From: Bacillus sp. EB600
Lineage (GTDB): Bacteria > Bacillota > Bacilli > Bacillales > Cytobacillaceae
DNA: 64,000 nt
Reading direction: 5' to 3'
NCBI RefSeq assembly: GCF_024494385.1
Contig: NZ_JAEVLT010000008.1
Location: 145,684 to 209,683, forward strand
Below, one piece after another: positions 26,937 through 35,914 of this stretch. The translations under genes and the position numbers were made by a program. Each line of letters begins with the position of its first letter. Positions within the stretch are counted from its first letter, which is position 1. The notes beneath the pieces were generated by a model. It had not been told where the DNA came from. It worked only from the letters and a program-made list of their open reading frames with translations, and ran no database searches.

Positions 26937-28631
26937 TTATAATTTTTTATCGTCAACAGAATTTAGCCATTTTTCGATTTCACCGACAACTGATTCTACA
27001 CACCCATCCTCAAATGGCGAAAGTAAACGGGCTGTCTCCACTAGCTTTAAAAAAGACATGCTGCCACCCAGCTTACATAGATTCACATAATCTGTCCAGG
27101 CTTTTTGGTGATTATCTCTAGACCGTTTCCAAAATTGGAAAGCACAAATTTGCGCGAGCGTATAATCAATATAATAAAAAGGATCGTTATAAATATGGCC
27201 TTGCTTTTGCCAAAATCCACCATTTTCCAAATATCCATTCCCGCCATAATCCCGATGCGGCAAATATTTTTTCTCAATTTCCCGCCATTTAAGATTGCGT
27301 TCTTTAGGAGCAGCATCTGGATTTTCATAGACCCAGTGCTGAAACTCGTCTACTGAAACACCATATGGTAAGAATAATAAGGCATCACTTAAATGAGCAA
27401 ACCTGTATTTATCAGCCTCTTCTTTAAAAAATAAATCCATCCACGGCCAAGTGAAAAACTCCATGCTCATCGAATGGATTTCACATGCTTCGTAGGTGGG
27501 CCAATAATATTCCGGAATCTCAAAGGTCCGGCTGGAATATACCTGAAAAGCGTGACCTGCTTCATGGGTCAATACATCAATATCCCCTGATGTCCCAGTA
27601 AAATTAGAAAAAATAAATGGAGATTTATAATTCTCAATATAGGTGCAGTAACCGCCTCCAGCCTTCCCTTTCTTTGCTATCAGGTCCAATAAGTGGTGTT
27701 CCTGCATGAAGCGGAAAAACTCACCCGTTTCGTTTGAGAGTTCTTCATACATTTTCTGTCCATTCTCAAGGATCCATTCCGGACTACCCTTTGGAGCCGG
27801 ATTCCCGGTTGGGAAATTAAAACCTTCGTCATAGTATTTTAATTGGTCAACACCAATTCTTTCCCTTTGCCTTTCTTTCAGCTTGGTAGCGATCGGAACG
27901 ATAAAATCCTTTATTTGCTTTCTGTACCCTGCTACCATTTCGGCATTATAATCTGTCCTCATCATCCGATAATAGCCCAGTTCAACAAAATTCTTGTAAC
28001 CGAGTCTTTTGGCAATTTCAGTCCGAACCTTAACCAAATCATCATAAATTCGATCAAGTTCTTCTTGATGACCGGCTAAAAAACCAAATTTAGCTTCACT
28101 TGCTCGTTGCCGCATATCTCGATCATTTGCTTGAATAAACGGCTCTAATTGAGCAAGCGTCCTTTCTTCCCCTTCAAATTCAATCTTAGCTGTAGCAATC
28201 AGTTTCGTATATTCAGTTGAAAGCCGATTTTCTTTCTGCAGCAAGGGAATAACTTCAGGTTTAAATGTTTTTAATTGGCTTTCAGCCAGCGCAAAAAGCT
28301 GCGTACCCCATTTTTGTTCCAGCTCTGGACGAAACTTTGAATCAACAAGGGCCTGATAATATTTCGTTGTCAGCCCCTCTATTTCCGGCTCAATCTCATC
28401 CATATAATCCTGTTCCGTTTGATAAAATTTATCATTCGTATTAATCGAATGGCGGATTGAACATAGATTAAACATTGTGCCCAAGTCATTTTTAATACTA
28501 TTTATTTCGTTCATTGCCTGATTTTGTTCCTCAGCTGACCCCGCCCCTGTAAATTTCACGAGTACAGCACCAAACTTTTCCTTAACTTCATCCAGATTAG
28601 GCCTTGTATATGTATAGTCTTCGAATTTCAT
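26937..28631 (-). CDS. M3-family oligoendopeptidase
   Basis: This PepF-type zinc metallopeptidase degrades oligopeptides in the cytoplasm. The zinc motif HEAGH is in DVLTHEAGHAFQVYSSR, with the downstream Glu ligand in TYEACEIHSMSMEFFTWP. At 564 aa it has the size of the M3 subgroup annotated as M3 family oligoendopeptidase. There is no signal peptide. GGAG precedes the ATG. It is a single gene between two terminators. Confidence 0.92.
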   Translation of the reverse strand: MKFEDYTYTRPNLDEVKEKFGAVLVKFTGAGSAEEQNQAMNEINSIKNDLGTMFNLCSIRHSINTNDKFYQTEQDYMDEIEPEIEGLTTKYYQALVDSKFRPELEQKWGTQLFALAESQLKTFKPEVIPLLQKENRLSTEYTKLIATAKIEFEGEERTLAQLEPFIQANDRDMRQRASEAKFGFLAGHQEELDRIYDDLVKVRTEIAKRLGYKNFVELGYYRMMRTDYNAEMVAGYRKQIKDFIVPIATKLKERQRERIGVDQLKYYDEGFNFPTGNPAPKGSPEWILENGQKMYEELSNETGEFFRFMQEHHLLDLIAKKGKAGGGYCTYIENYKSPFIFSNFTGTSGDIDVLTHEAGHAFQVYSSRTFEIPEYYWPTYEACEIHSMSMEFFTWPWMDLFFKEEADKYRFAHLSDALLFLPYGVSVDEFQHWVYENPDAAPKERNLKWREIEKKYLPHRDYGGNGYLENGGFWQKQGHIYNDPFYYIDYTLAQICAFQFWKRSRDNHQKAWTDYVNLCKLGGSMSFLKLVETARLLSPFEDGCVESVVGEIEKWLNSVDDKKL

Positions 28632-28705
28632 CTTATCATCTCCAATTTACTCTGTATCCATAATATCTATATGTCTCTTTTATACTATATACCTTTGCAA
28701 AAAAA

Positions 28706-28725
28706 AATACGGCATTCGCCGTATT
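28706..28725 (-). terminator. Terminator of mhqR
   Basis: AATACGGC-ATTC-GCCGTATT, with a run of nine T in the leftward direction. It overlaps the stop codon. Confidence 0.85.
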
Positions 28726-29164
28726 AAAATTTCCCTGCAGGCAGACCCAATTTTTTTAGTAATCGGATTGCTTCAACCTTTTCCGTTTCATCTAAGCTGG
28801 ACATTAATTGATCAATTCTTTGGGCATGTTCTGGAAAAATTGTTTCGATAAACTGTTTCCCCTCATCGGTTATTGAGGCATACGTCACTCTTCGATCGTT
28901 AGGACAAGCAATTCTTTTCAGCAGTCCCTTCTGCTCAAGCTTATCGACTACATAAGTGATGCTGCCGCTTGCTAATAAAATTTTTCCGCCTATTTGCTGT
29001 AAAGGAATGTCACCTTTATGATACAAGAGCTCTAAAACTGCAAACTCTGTTGGGTTTAAACCATTAGCTTGAATCGCTTTATTTACATGCTCATTTATAG
29101 CTTTATAAGCTCGTGAAAGGACAATAAATAATTTTAATGATTGAGATACTGAGTCATTTTCCAT
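28724..29164 (-). CDS. mhqR: MarR-type repressor, MhqR-like
   Basis: This 146-aa MarR winged-helix regulator starts at ATG 29164 (AAAGGA 8 nt upstream; the ATG at 29173 has no spacing). The sequence LKLFIVLSRAYKAINEHVNK, GLNPTEFAVLELLYHKGDIP and ILLASGSITYVVDKLEQKGL is close to B. subtilis MhqR (YkvE). MhqR represses quinone-detoxifying dioxygenases and reductases and lies near ykvI there. It contains one Cys (CPNDRR). Divergent from the Fsr-type exporter, which may be its target. Confidence 0.82.
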   Translation of the reverse strand: MENDSVSQSLKLFIVLSRAYKAINEHVNKAIQANGLNPTEFAVLELLYHKGDIPLQQIGGKILLASGSITYVVDKLEQKGLLKRIACPNDRRVTYASITDEGKQFIETIFPEHAQRIDQLMSSLDETEKVEAIRLLKKLGLPAGKF

Positions 29165-29223
29165 GAAGATCATCCTTTGATTTTTATTAAAAATATAACA
29201 AAAACGTATGTTACATTATTTAA

Positions 29224-29241
29224 TATCTCGACTTCAAATTA
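29224..29241. promoter_or_regulatory. Possible MhqR operator
   Basis: TATCTCGACTTCAAATTA has a perfect left half of the palindrome TATCTCGAATTCGAGATA that I recall as the MhqR operator, and 14 of 18 bases overall. It lies between mhqR and the exporter gene. Confidence 0.4.
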
Positions 29242-29412
29242 ATTATAAAAAATTTTTGCCTTTCTGTCAATTATTATCCAATTAAACACAAGATATTATT
29301 ATGCAATTTAGACGCCATTTCATAATATTTCGGAAATGGAAGTAATTTTATTTCTAAATTTCCCAGAAATTATGTAAGATATTAATAGCTAAATAGAAGG
29401 GGAGAAAATGCT

Positions 29413-30645
29413 ATGAGCCAACAGGCTATACTATCTGCAAAGAAAGCAGATACATCCGGTTCGACTATATATAAAATACTGTTCATTATTGGCTTATGCC
29501 ATTTATTAAATGATGCTCTACAAGCTGTAGTACCAGCGATGTTCCCGATTTTAGAAAAATCAATGGGATTGTCCTACACTCAGTTAGGACTCATTGCCTT
29601 TTCCTTAAATATGGTTTCATCAGTTATGCAACCAGTCATCGGGCTTTTTACTGACCGGAAACCAAAACCGTTTGCTTTACCAATCGGACTTTCCGCTACA
29701 TTAGCAGGAGTTTTAGGTTTAGCCTTTTCTCCAGGCTTTGGATGGGTTGTTTTATCTGTCATGTTTATCGGGATTGGTTCAGCTGTGTTTCATCCCGAAG
29801 GCTCTAGGGTGGCCCATATGGCCGCTGGAACGCGGAGAGGGCTAGCCCAATCTATTTATCAGGTTGGCGGCAATACAGGGCAGGCTTTAGCACCCCTCAT
29901 AACTGCACTGATTCTTGTTCCGCTTGGACAAATTGGGGCTTCCTGGTTTGCTTTTGTCGCAGCAATAGCTGTCATTTTGTTAGTGTATATTGCAAATTGG
30001 TATAATCAAAGACTAGTCTCTTCCTCGAAATCAAATCAAATGAAGTCGGCTGTTCAAGCAGACAAAAAGGGGCTTGCAAAAGGAGTCAAGAATGCATTGG
30101 TACTAATCCTTTTGTTAATCTTTGCCCGTTCGTGGTATATCTCAGGAATGACCAATTTTTACACATTCTATGCCATTCATAAATACGGGATGACCATTAA
30201 GGAATCCCAGCTTTTTCTGTTTGCATTCTTAGTTGCCGGTGCAATTGGTACATTTTTTGGCGGGCCGCTCTCAGATCGTTTTGGTAAGAAAAAAATCATT
30301 TCATTTTCAATGCTTGCGACCATTCCATTTTCGCTGCTGCTTCCCTTTATGCCAGCGACAGTGGCGTTTATCTTTCTACTCTTTACAGGCTTTATTTTAA
30401 TGACAAGTTTTTCAGTCACAGTTGTTTATGCCCAAGAACTAGTTCCTGGAAAAATTGGGACCATGTCAGGTCTAACTGTCGGACTGGCGTTTGGTATGGG
30501 GGCCATAGGTTCCGTAGGACTGGGGTATATTGCCGATTTAATTGGAATGCCGACAATGATATCAACGATTGGAATTTTACCGTTAATCGGGCTGACTGCC
30601 TTTCTGCTTCCAGCAGACAAAACTGTGAAGGAATGGAATAAATAA
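29413..30645 (+). CDS. MFS exporter, fosmidomycin-resistance (Fsr) type
   Basis: A 410-aa major facilitator protein with twelve predicted helices. Signatures seen are CHLLNDALQAVVPAMFP at the first helix, GLFTDRKPKP in the loop 2-3, FHPEGSRVAHMAAG typical of the Fsr group, and GGPLSDRFGKKK in the second half. The group exports fosmidomycin and other compounds, but the actual substrate is unknown. GGGGAG precedes the ATG. Divergent from mhqR. Confidence 0.87.
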   Translation: MSQQAILSAKKADTSGSTIYKILFIIGLCHLLNDALQAVVPAMFPILEKSMGLSYTQLGLIAFSLNMVSSVMQPVIGLFTDRKPKPFALPIGLSATLAGVLGLAFSPGFGWVVLSVMFIGIGSAVFHPEGSRVAHMAAGTRRGLAQSIYQVGGNTGQALAPLITALILVPLGQIGASWFAFVAAIAVILLVYIANWYNQRLVSSSKSNQMKSAVQADKKGLAKGVKNALVLILLLIFARSWYISGMTNFYTFYAIHKYGMTIKESQLFLFAFLVAGAIGTFFGGPLSDRFGKKKIISFSMLATIPFSLLLPFMPATVAFIFLLFTGFILMTSFSVTVVYAQELVPGKIGTMSGLTVGLAFGMGAIGSVGLGYIADLIGMPTMISTIGILPLIGLTAFLLPADKTVKEWNK

Positions 30646-30646
30646 A

Positions 30647-30702
30647 AAAGCGCAAGCACCCGTTTAGCGACGTACACTAGTCGCTGGGTGCTGTAGTGAG
30701 AC
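30647..30702 (+). repeat. Minimal family A hairpin
   Basis: Only the two ends of the element remain: AGCACCC-GTTT-AGCGAC and GTCGCT-GGGTGCT, with GTACACTA as loop. This gives a 13-bp stem with a GTTT bulge. It lies directly after the exporter stop and could act as a terminator or mRNA end. Confidence 0.75.
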
Positions 30703-30741
30703 ATTTATCTAAGTTCAAAATTTTATAATTTCTTATTATTT

Positions 30742-30770
30742 ATAAAGGTTGGGCTGTGCCCATCCTTTAT
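30742..30770 (-). terminator. Terminator of the haemerythrin-like gene
   Basis: ATAAAGGtTGGGC and GCCCAtCCTTTAT flank TGT. It overlaps the stop codon. Confidence 0.7.
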
Positions 30771-31294
30771 TTTATTTCCTGTATTTTCCGATGCAACTCT
30801 GCTTTTTCTTCGTCTGACAGCATTCTTTCCGCCATTGGGAAAAGCACATTTTCTTCCTTAGTAAAATGATCAGATAAAATATCGTGGGCATTTTTGATTA
30901 ATCCTGCCGCATTTTTCATTTCTTCGATTGAAAACTGACCATTGTTTGTTTTCCTAAGAAAATCTCCAATTAAAGCCTTTGCTTGTTCATGCTCGTATTC
31001 CATTACCGCAACCGGGCCGGAACTTGTTCCAATGTATTCACCCATCATTGGAAATAAGACTTCTTCCTCACGCTCTGAATGAATATCAAGTTCTGACTTA
31101 AAAATAGCAACGCTTGATTTTAAAGCAGTGAAAATTTTTTCAACCTCAGCATCTGTTTCAATTTGCTCGGTTAATAACAGCAAACCGGCTAATTTTTCTC
31201 TCAATGGAGAATGCTCCTCTTTCAATTGGGCAAGTCCAGCGGACAGTTCGGCAGGGGGCATTCCTGAAAATGCACTCATGCATCCACTCATCAT
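30767..31294 (-). CDS. Haemerythrin HHE-domain protein
   Basis: A 175-aa all-helical protein with two HHE cation-binding motifs: LKEEHSPL ... DIHSEREEEVLFPMM (first half) and MEYEHEQAK ... DHFTKEENVLFPMAE (second half). These bind a di-iron centre. Such proteins serve in oxygen/NO sensing or iron-sulfur repair (compare ScdA/YtfE). It lacks the usual N-terminal ScdA domain but keeps a CM-containing start MMSGCMSAF. GAGGTG precedes the ATG. Confidence 0.88.
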   Translation of the reverse strand: MMSGCMSAFSGMPPAELSAGLAQLKEEHSPLREKLAGLLLLTEQIETDAEVEKIFTALKSSVAIFKSELDIHSEREEEVLFPMMGEYIGTSSGPVAVMEYEHEQAKALIGDFLRKTNNGQFSIEEMKNAAGLIKNAHDILSDHFTKEENVLFPMAERMLSDEEKAELHRKIQEIK

Positions 31295-31507
31295 TATTCA
31301 CCTCTTCCACTTTCATGCTTTAAGTATAAAAGTTAGCAATTATGAATGGTGTGAGCCTCATCACAGTTTCATTTATTTCGTTTATTACAGCTGAGTTTGC
31401 CCGTTAATCTTTCAATTATAAGTTTTTCATGTAATAGACACATTTCAGCAGAAAAAAACATCCACATTTACGTATAATGGAATTATTAAATTAAAGGAGG
31501 AATATCA

Positions 31508-31861
31508 TTGTCCTGCCCTATTTATGAAGATTTCTATCCCAAAGCGTTAATTCCGATTGGTCTAAAGGATCAGACCTTGCTTACTGAATTAAAATTAAGT
31601 CCAATTGAATTGCCTGAATTTGTAACTCATTGGCTGATTGCATTAGAAGGAGAAGTAATCCCAAAACAGAATAAAAAATATCACTGGAAAGTATCGATTT
31701 ATCCTTCAAACATAGAAGGGTCTTTTGTTTGGGATCAAGCTTACTACACATCTCCATATTTCCTTTCAATCGATGAAGCATTCGAATTATCCCGAGCATT
31801 GGAAACTCACAGTAAAAACGATGAACTCCAATCCAAATTCCTCCTAGAGAAAATAAGCTAA
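31508..31861 (+). CDS. Hypothetical 117-aa protein
   Basis: The start is TTG at 31508, with AAAGGAGG 7-8 nt upstream. The product MSCPIYEDFYPKALIPIGLK contains HWLIALEGEV, KYHWKVSIYPSN and SIDEAFELSRAL. No signal peptide or membrane helix. I do not recognise it. It ends before a strong bidirectional terminator shared with fixX. Confidence 0.7.
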   Translation: MSCPIYEDFYPKALIPIGLKDQTLLTELKLSPIELPEFVTHWLIALEGEVIPKQNKKYHWKVSIYPSNIEGSFVWDQAYYTSPYFLSIDEAFELSRALETHSKNDELQSKFLLEKIS

Positions 31862-32010
31862 ATAATCCTCAAAAATCACATCCTTTTGCTACACTTTTTT
31901 TTTACATCAATTGTGAAAAAACTTACATATAGTGTAAATTAAGAAAACACACTATTTTCTTGTGACAACTGAAATTATTATTTTTATTTTGATAAGCTTT
32001 TATATATATT

Positions 32011-32048
32011 AAAAAGGTTGCTGTTCTAATGAACAGCAACCTTTTTTT
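32011..32048. terminator. Bidirectional terminator before fixX end
   Basis: AAAAAGGTTGCTGTTC and GAACAGCAACCTTTTTTT flank TAAT; a 16-bp perfect stem. Confidence 0.92.
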
Positions 32049-32331
32049 ATGCCATACGGAACACAACTCCATGTCCGCCTTTTGGATATTCCCATTTGAT
32101 ATTTTGAAATGGGCAACCGATCCGGCAGCTGCCGCATTCATGACACCCTTCGAAACCTACCTGCATCCTTGTTCCTTCCCATTTGTATACTTCTCCCGGG
32201 CAAAATAAGGTACAGAGTTTATCAGGACATTTTGATGCACAAACATCATTGTCAAGTATAGTCAAATGAGATTTTGTATCACATCTAAACCGAAGTAAAA
32301 ATTGTTTTTCCTCTAGAGTTGTAGTTGACAT
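32047..32331 (-). CDS. fixX: Ferredoxin-like protein FixX
   Basis: This is the last gene of fixABCX. The ATG overlaps the fixC stop as TAATG, giving 94 aa. Cys motifs CASKCPDKLCTLFCP and CHECGSCRIGCPF hold iron-sulfur clusters that pass electrons between FixC and quinone. The end WEYPKGGHGVVFRMA is typical of FixX/ETF-QO tails. Coupled translation with fixC suggests equal amounts. Confidence 0.93.
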   Translation of the reverse strand: MSTTTLEEKQFLLRFRCDTKSHLTILDNDVCASKCPDKLCTLFCPGEVYKWEGTRMQVGFEGCHECGSCRIGCPFQNIKWEYPKGGHGVVFRMA

Positions 32332-33623
32332 TATTTCACCGCCTTCCAAACACGATAAATATCAGTAAGAAACTTGAAGGTTCCTTTTTCTGTAAAACTC
32401 TTCATAATTTGTTTTTGTTTATCGCGTTTAGGTGTACCATCTACAGTAAAGAATTTACCCATTGCTTTGGTAACCATAGGAACGTATTCTTTGAAATATT
32501 GTGGATATGCCTCTAAAGTATGTGGAGCATCTTTGTATTTCTCCAAATCCTTCATGACAAAACTATTATTAAGAGCGTCACGATAATGGTTTAAGCTCGA
32601 TTCACTAAAGTCTCCGCGCTTTTTCGCCTGAACTATTGCCTCTGCAGCCAGTTGTCCGGAATACATTGCCAAGTTTGACCCTTCACCATGAATGGCATTG
32701 ACAAGCGATGCTGCATCCCCAACGACAACCACACCATTTCCAACAACCTTTTGTACTGAGCGGTATCCCCCTTCAGGGATGAGATGGGCAAGATACTCTG
32801 CGGACTCTCCGCCTTCAATCAATGGTTTAATATTTGGATGATCTTTTAATTGATCTAATAACTCATATGGTTTTAATTTATCTTTGACCATAGCTGCAAC
32901 CGTGGTTCCGACCCCAATATTTATACTATCTTTATTTGTATAAAGAAAAGCGGCACCAAAGTTTCCTTTGGTTGATTCACCAAAAATTTCAATGGCTACA
33001 CCTTGATTTTCTTTAATATTGAACCGTTCGTTGATTTTTTCTTTTGGTAAGTTAATTACTTCCATTACACATAATGCAACATGGTCTGGCGCGTGTTCTT
33101 TTCGGAAACCTAGTTCTTTAGCTAGTAAAGAGTTTACTCCATCAGCTAATACGACCACGTCAGCATATAGATCACCATCTGGACGGTCTGTACGCACTCC
33201 AACAACCTTGCCGTTTTCAACGATACATTCCGTTACAACAGTTTCATTAATAAGTAATGCTCCTGCTTCCACTGCTTTTTTGGCAAACCATTGGTCAAAT
33301 TTTGCTCTTAGAACGGTAAAGCTATTGTAAGGTTCTTCTCCCCATTCTTGACCCTTATATCCTATTTGAACTGCTGATTGTTCACCCAAAACCATGTATC
33401 GATGATCAACCACCGGACGTTCAAGAGGCGCTTCTTTCCAAAATTCTGGGACTAAATCCCTTAATTGTTTGCTGAATAAGACCCCGCCCATGACATTTTT
33501 GCTGCCCGGATATTCTCCTCTTTCAAGAAGCAAAACATTTAAACCATTTCTTGCAGCAACAAGTGCACAAGCTGAACCCGCTGGGCCTGCCCCAACGACA
33601 ATTACATCAAATTTTTCAGGCAT
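32331..33623 (-). CDS. fixC: FAD-dependent oxidoreductase FixC
   Basis: This is the ETF:quinone-oxidoreductase-like flavoprotein of the Fix complex. The FAD-binding motif VVGAGPAGSACALVAARNGL is at ~9-28. The second flavin motif is VVVVGDAASLVNAIHGEGSN. It has 430 aa. Its start overlaps the end of fixB by 8 nt (ATGCCTGA). With FixABX it moves electrons from NADH to quinone and ferredoxin; in other organisms it supports nitrogenase or carnitine metabolism. Confidence 0.94.
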   Translation of the reverse strand: MPEKFDVIVVGAGPAGSACALVAARNGLNVLLLERGEYPGSKNVMGGVLFSKQLRDLVPEFWKEAPLERPVVDHRYMVLGEQSAVQIGYKGQEWGEEPYNSFTVLRAKFDQWFAKKAVEAGALLINETVVTECIVENGKVVGVRTDRPDGDLYADVVVLADGVNSLLAKELGFRKEHAPDHVALCVMEVINLPKEKINERFNIKENQGVAIEIFGESTKGNFGAAFLYTNKDSINIGVGTTVAAMVKDKLKPYELLDQLKDHPNIKPLIEGGESAEYLAHLIPEGGYRSVQKVVGNGVVVVGDAASLVNAIHGEGSNLAMYSGQLAAEAIVQAKKRGDFSESSLNHYRDALNNSFVMKDLEKYKDAPHTLEAYPQYFKEYVPMVTKAMGKFFTVDGTPKRDKQKQIMKSFTEKGTFKFLTDIYRVWKAVK

Positions 33624-34653
33624 GGGTTAAAACACCGCCCTTTTCTTTCTTGACTTGTTTAAATTGTGCAATTAATTTGGGGAGGATTTCCATTGCATCC
33701 CCGACAATTCCATATGTTGCAATATTAAAAATCGGTGCATTCGGATCTTTATTAATCGCGATAATCATTTCAGAGTTCTTCATCCCTTCAGTGTGCTGGA
33801 TCGCACCTGACAATGCAACGGCAACATAAAGCTTCGGAGTAACGGTTTCACCAGTTTGCCCAATTTGCATATGATGTGGCAGCCATCCAGCTTCAACAAC
33901 ATCCCGGGTTCCACCAACTGCTGCACCGCCTCCCATTGCTTCGGCAAGTTGATAAAGAAGTTGGAAGTTATGTTCATCACCCATCCCCTTACCACCGCAA
34001 ATAACAACATGGGCATCAGCTAGATTCGATTGATTTGTTAATTCATTCACAATCTCAATTACTTTTGTCCGCATTTCGTCTTCACGAAGTTCAATCGTTT
34101 CTTCAATTACTCTCCCGTTTCTGCTAGGATCTGCTTCCAAAGCCTTCATAACTTTTGCACGAACTGTCGCCATTTGCGGACGATGCTTTTTACATAGGAT
34201 GGTTGCCATAATATTTCCGCCAAATGCAGGCCGGCTTGCTTCCAGTAGACGATTTTCTAAATCAATGTCCAACATGGTTGTATCTGCAGTTAAGCCTGTA
34301 TTTAAATCTGTTGCTACAGCACTCGCTAAATCCTTTCCATTTGGTGTTGCGCCATAAAGAATGATCTCTGGCTTGTATTTAGTAACGAGCAGGTTAACAC
34401 TTTTCATATATGATTCTGTTCGGTAATCTTTTAATACAGGGTGGTCAATGATATATACCTCATCAGCGCCATGGGAAATTAACTCATCTGTAAGACCTTT
34501 AATTCCATCACCGAGCAAAAATCCCCCAAGCGGAACCTGTAATTTGTCGGCAAGCTTTCTCCCTGCACCAAGCAATTCAAGTGATACGCCCTTAATTTTT
34601 CCATCATTTTGTTCGATAAATATCCAAACACCTTGGTACTCATCTAATTGCAT
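33616..34653 (-). CDS. fixB: Electron transfer flavoprotein alpha subunit FixB
   Basis: A 345-aa ETF-alpha. The N-terminal domain (~1-200) contains LYGATPNGKDLASAVA and SRPAFGGN. The C-terminal FAD-binding signature GGTRDVVEAGWLPHHMQIGQTGETVTPKLYVAVALSG is split here as GGTRDVVEAGW, IGQTGETV, and LYVAVALSGAIQH. GGAGGGG precedes the ATG. It overlaps fixC by 8 nt and follows fixA by 29 nt. Confidence 0.94.
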   Translation of the reverse strand: MQLDEYQGVWIFIEQNDGKIKGVSLELLGAGRKLADKLQVPLGGFLLGDGIKGLTDELISHGADEVYIIDHPVLKDYRTESYMKSVNLLVTKYKPEIILYGATPNGKDLASAVATDLNTGLTADTTMLDIDLENRLLEASRPAFGGNIMATILCKKHRPQMATVRAKVMKALEADPSRNGRVIEETIELREDEMRTKVIEIVNELTNQSNLADAHVVICGGKGMGDEHNFQLLYQLAEAMGGGAAVGGTRDVVEAGWLPHHMQIGQTGETVTPKLYVAVALSGAIQHTEGMKNSEMIIAINKDPNAPIFNIATYGIVGDAMEILPKLIAQFKQVKKEKGGVLTHA

Positions 34654-34682
34654 TTACGCCCCTCCTCGAGAAAAAGTTTTCA

Positions 34683-35495
34683 TTAAACTGTAAAGAGTTC
34701 TTTTCTTTCCATCAAGACATCCATTAACTGCTTAACTTGTTCATTTGCCGTACCTTCAAGCCTTTTTCCGCCTTCTGGATGTGGTGGACTGAACATTTTT
34801 CCAACTACAGTTGGTGAACCCTTTAATCCAAGGCAGGAACGGTCCACATCTCCAAAATCATCCACAGTCCAGATTACTGATTCATAACGGGCTGCTTTAA
34901 TCATATTCGGCATCGGGGAATATTCTATATCATTAATCTCTTTTTCAACAGTCAACAAGCAAGGAAGCTGGGATTTGATTATTTCATATCCATTTGATAA
35001 CTTTCTCTTAATAAGTACTGATTTATCTTGTGGATCAACTTTTACAACTTCAATTACACTTGTAATTGGCGGAATATCTAGTCTTCTTGCAATACCAGGA
35101 CCTACCTGACCGGTGTCACCGTCAATGGCATGCTTTCCGCAAATGATCATGTCAATTGGAATTTCGTTATTGATTTTTTCTAATGCTTTTGAAATGGCAT
35201 AACTTGTAGCAAGAGTATCTGCACCCGCAAAAGCGCGGTCGGTAATTAGATAGCCTCTTTCTGCACCTATTTCCACACTTTTCTTAATAACCTCTGTCGC
35301 CTGTGGCGGTCCCATTGAAACAACTGATACGGTCCCTCCTGTCAACTTTGTAATCCTTACGGCCTCTTGTACAGCATGGGCATCGTAAGGATTAAGGATG
35401 GCTGGAGCACTGCGTCGATCGAGTGTGTTTGTTTTTGGGTTGATCTTAATAATTTTAGTATCTGGAACTTGCTTAACACATACGACAATGTGCAT
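34683..35495 (-). CDS. fixA: Electron transfer flavoprotein beta subunit FixA
   Basis: The frame is open from 35612, but GGAGGAGGG precedes the ATG at 35495, giving 270 aa with the family start MHIVVCVKQVPDTK. The motif CGKHAIDGDTGQVGPGIA is the ETF-beta signature loop. It is the first gene of fixABCX. A cre-like and a Rex-like site lie upstream. Confidence 0.94.
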   Translation of the reverse strand: MHIVVCVKQVPDTKIIKINPKTNTLDRRSAPAILNPYDAHAVQEAVRITKLTGGTVSVVSMGPPQATEVIKKSVEIGAERGYLITDRAFAGADTLATSYAISKALEKINNEIPIDMIICGKHAIDGDTGQVGPGIARRLDIPPITSVIEVVKVDPQDKSVLIKRKLSNGYEIIKSQLPCLLTVEKEINDIEYSPMPNMIKAARYESVIWTVDDFGDVDRSCLGLKGSPTVVGKMFSPPHPEGGKRLEGTANEQVKQLMDVLMERKELFTV

Positions 35496-35532
35496 GTAGG
35501 ACTTTCCCTCCTCCATAATGTCAAAGAATATA

Positions 35533-35547
35533 TTGAAAGCGCTTGCC
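35533..35547 (+). promoter_or_regulatory. cre-like site in the fixA leader
   Basis: TTGAAAGCGCTTGCC matches the CcpA consensus WTGNAANCGNWNNCW at all but the last base. It lies 38-52 nt before the fixA ATG, downstream of the proposed promoter, a roadblock position. Confidence 0.55.
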
Positions 35548-35784
35548 TCCAACTTTTTTAAAAAATGCCGTTTATTACGATTTTTGAATCGTAACAAAAG
35601 CATTGTACCCACAAAACAGTTTTCATGCTATTCTAGGCTTGTTTAAGCTGCATGAAGCAAGGACAAAATACACTTCCTTCATCTTCTTCGTTCATTGAAT
35701 CTATGTAACTATTTGTTTAAAGAAGGGCATATTTAGAAACAAGCAATACAACATGTGGATATTTAAAAAAATAACTCTAATTTA

Positions 35785-35812
35785 ACTATAATAAATTTTT
35801 AAAAATCAACAA
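35785..35812 (-). promoter_or_regulatory. Possible fixA promoter
   Basis: Read leftward: TTGTTG (35812-35807) and TATAGT (35790-35785), spacer 16. This would give a leader of ~280 nt. Confidence 0.4.
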
Positions 35813-35837
35813 TGATAAAAATCACAGATATCTATTT

Positions 35838-35855
35838 TTGTTAATAATTTCACAA
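35838..35855. promoter_or_regulatory. Rex-like operator upstream of fixA
   Basis: TTGTTAA-TAAT-TTCACAA is a near-perfect 7-4-7 palindrome matching Rex sites (TTGTGAA/TTGTTAA - N4 - TTCACAA/TTAACAA). It is 26 nt upstream of the proposed -35. Confidence 0.5.
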
Positions 35856-35914
35856 AGCAAAAAAAAAAGATCCCCAACGTGGAGACCGCCATCCTTATCG
35901 ATTGAAACATTTTG

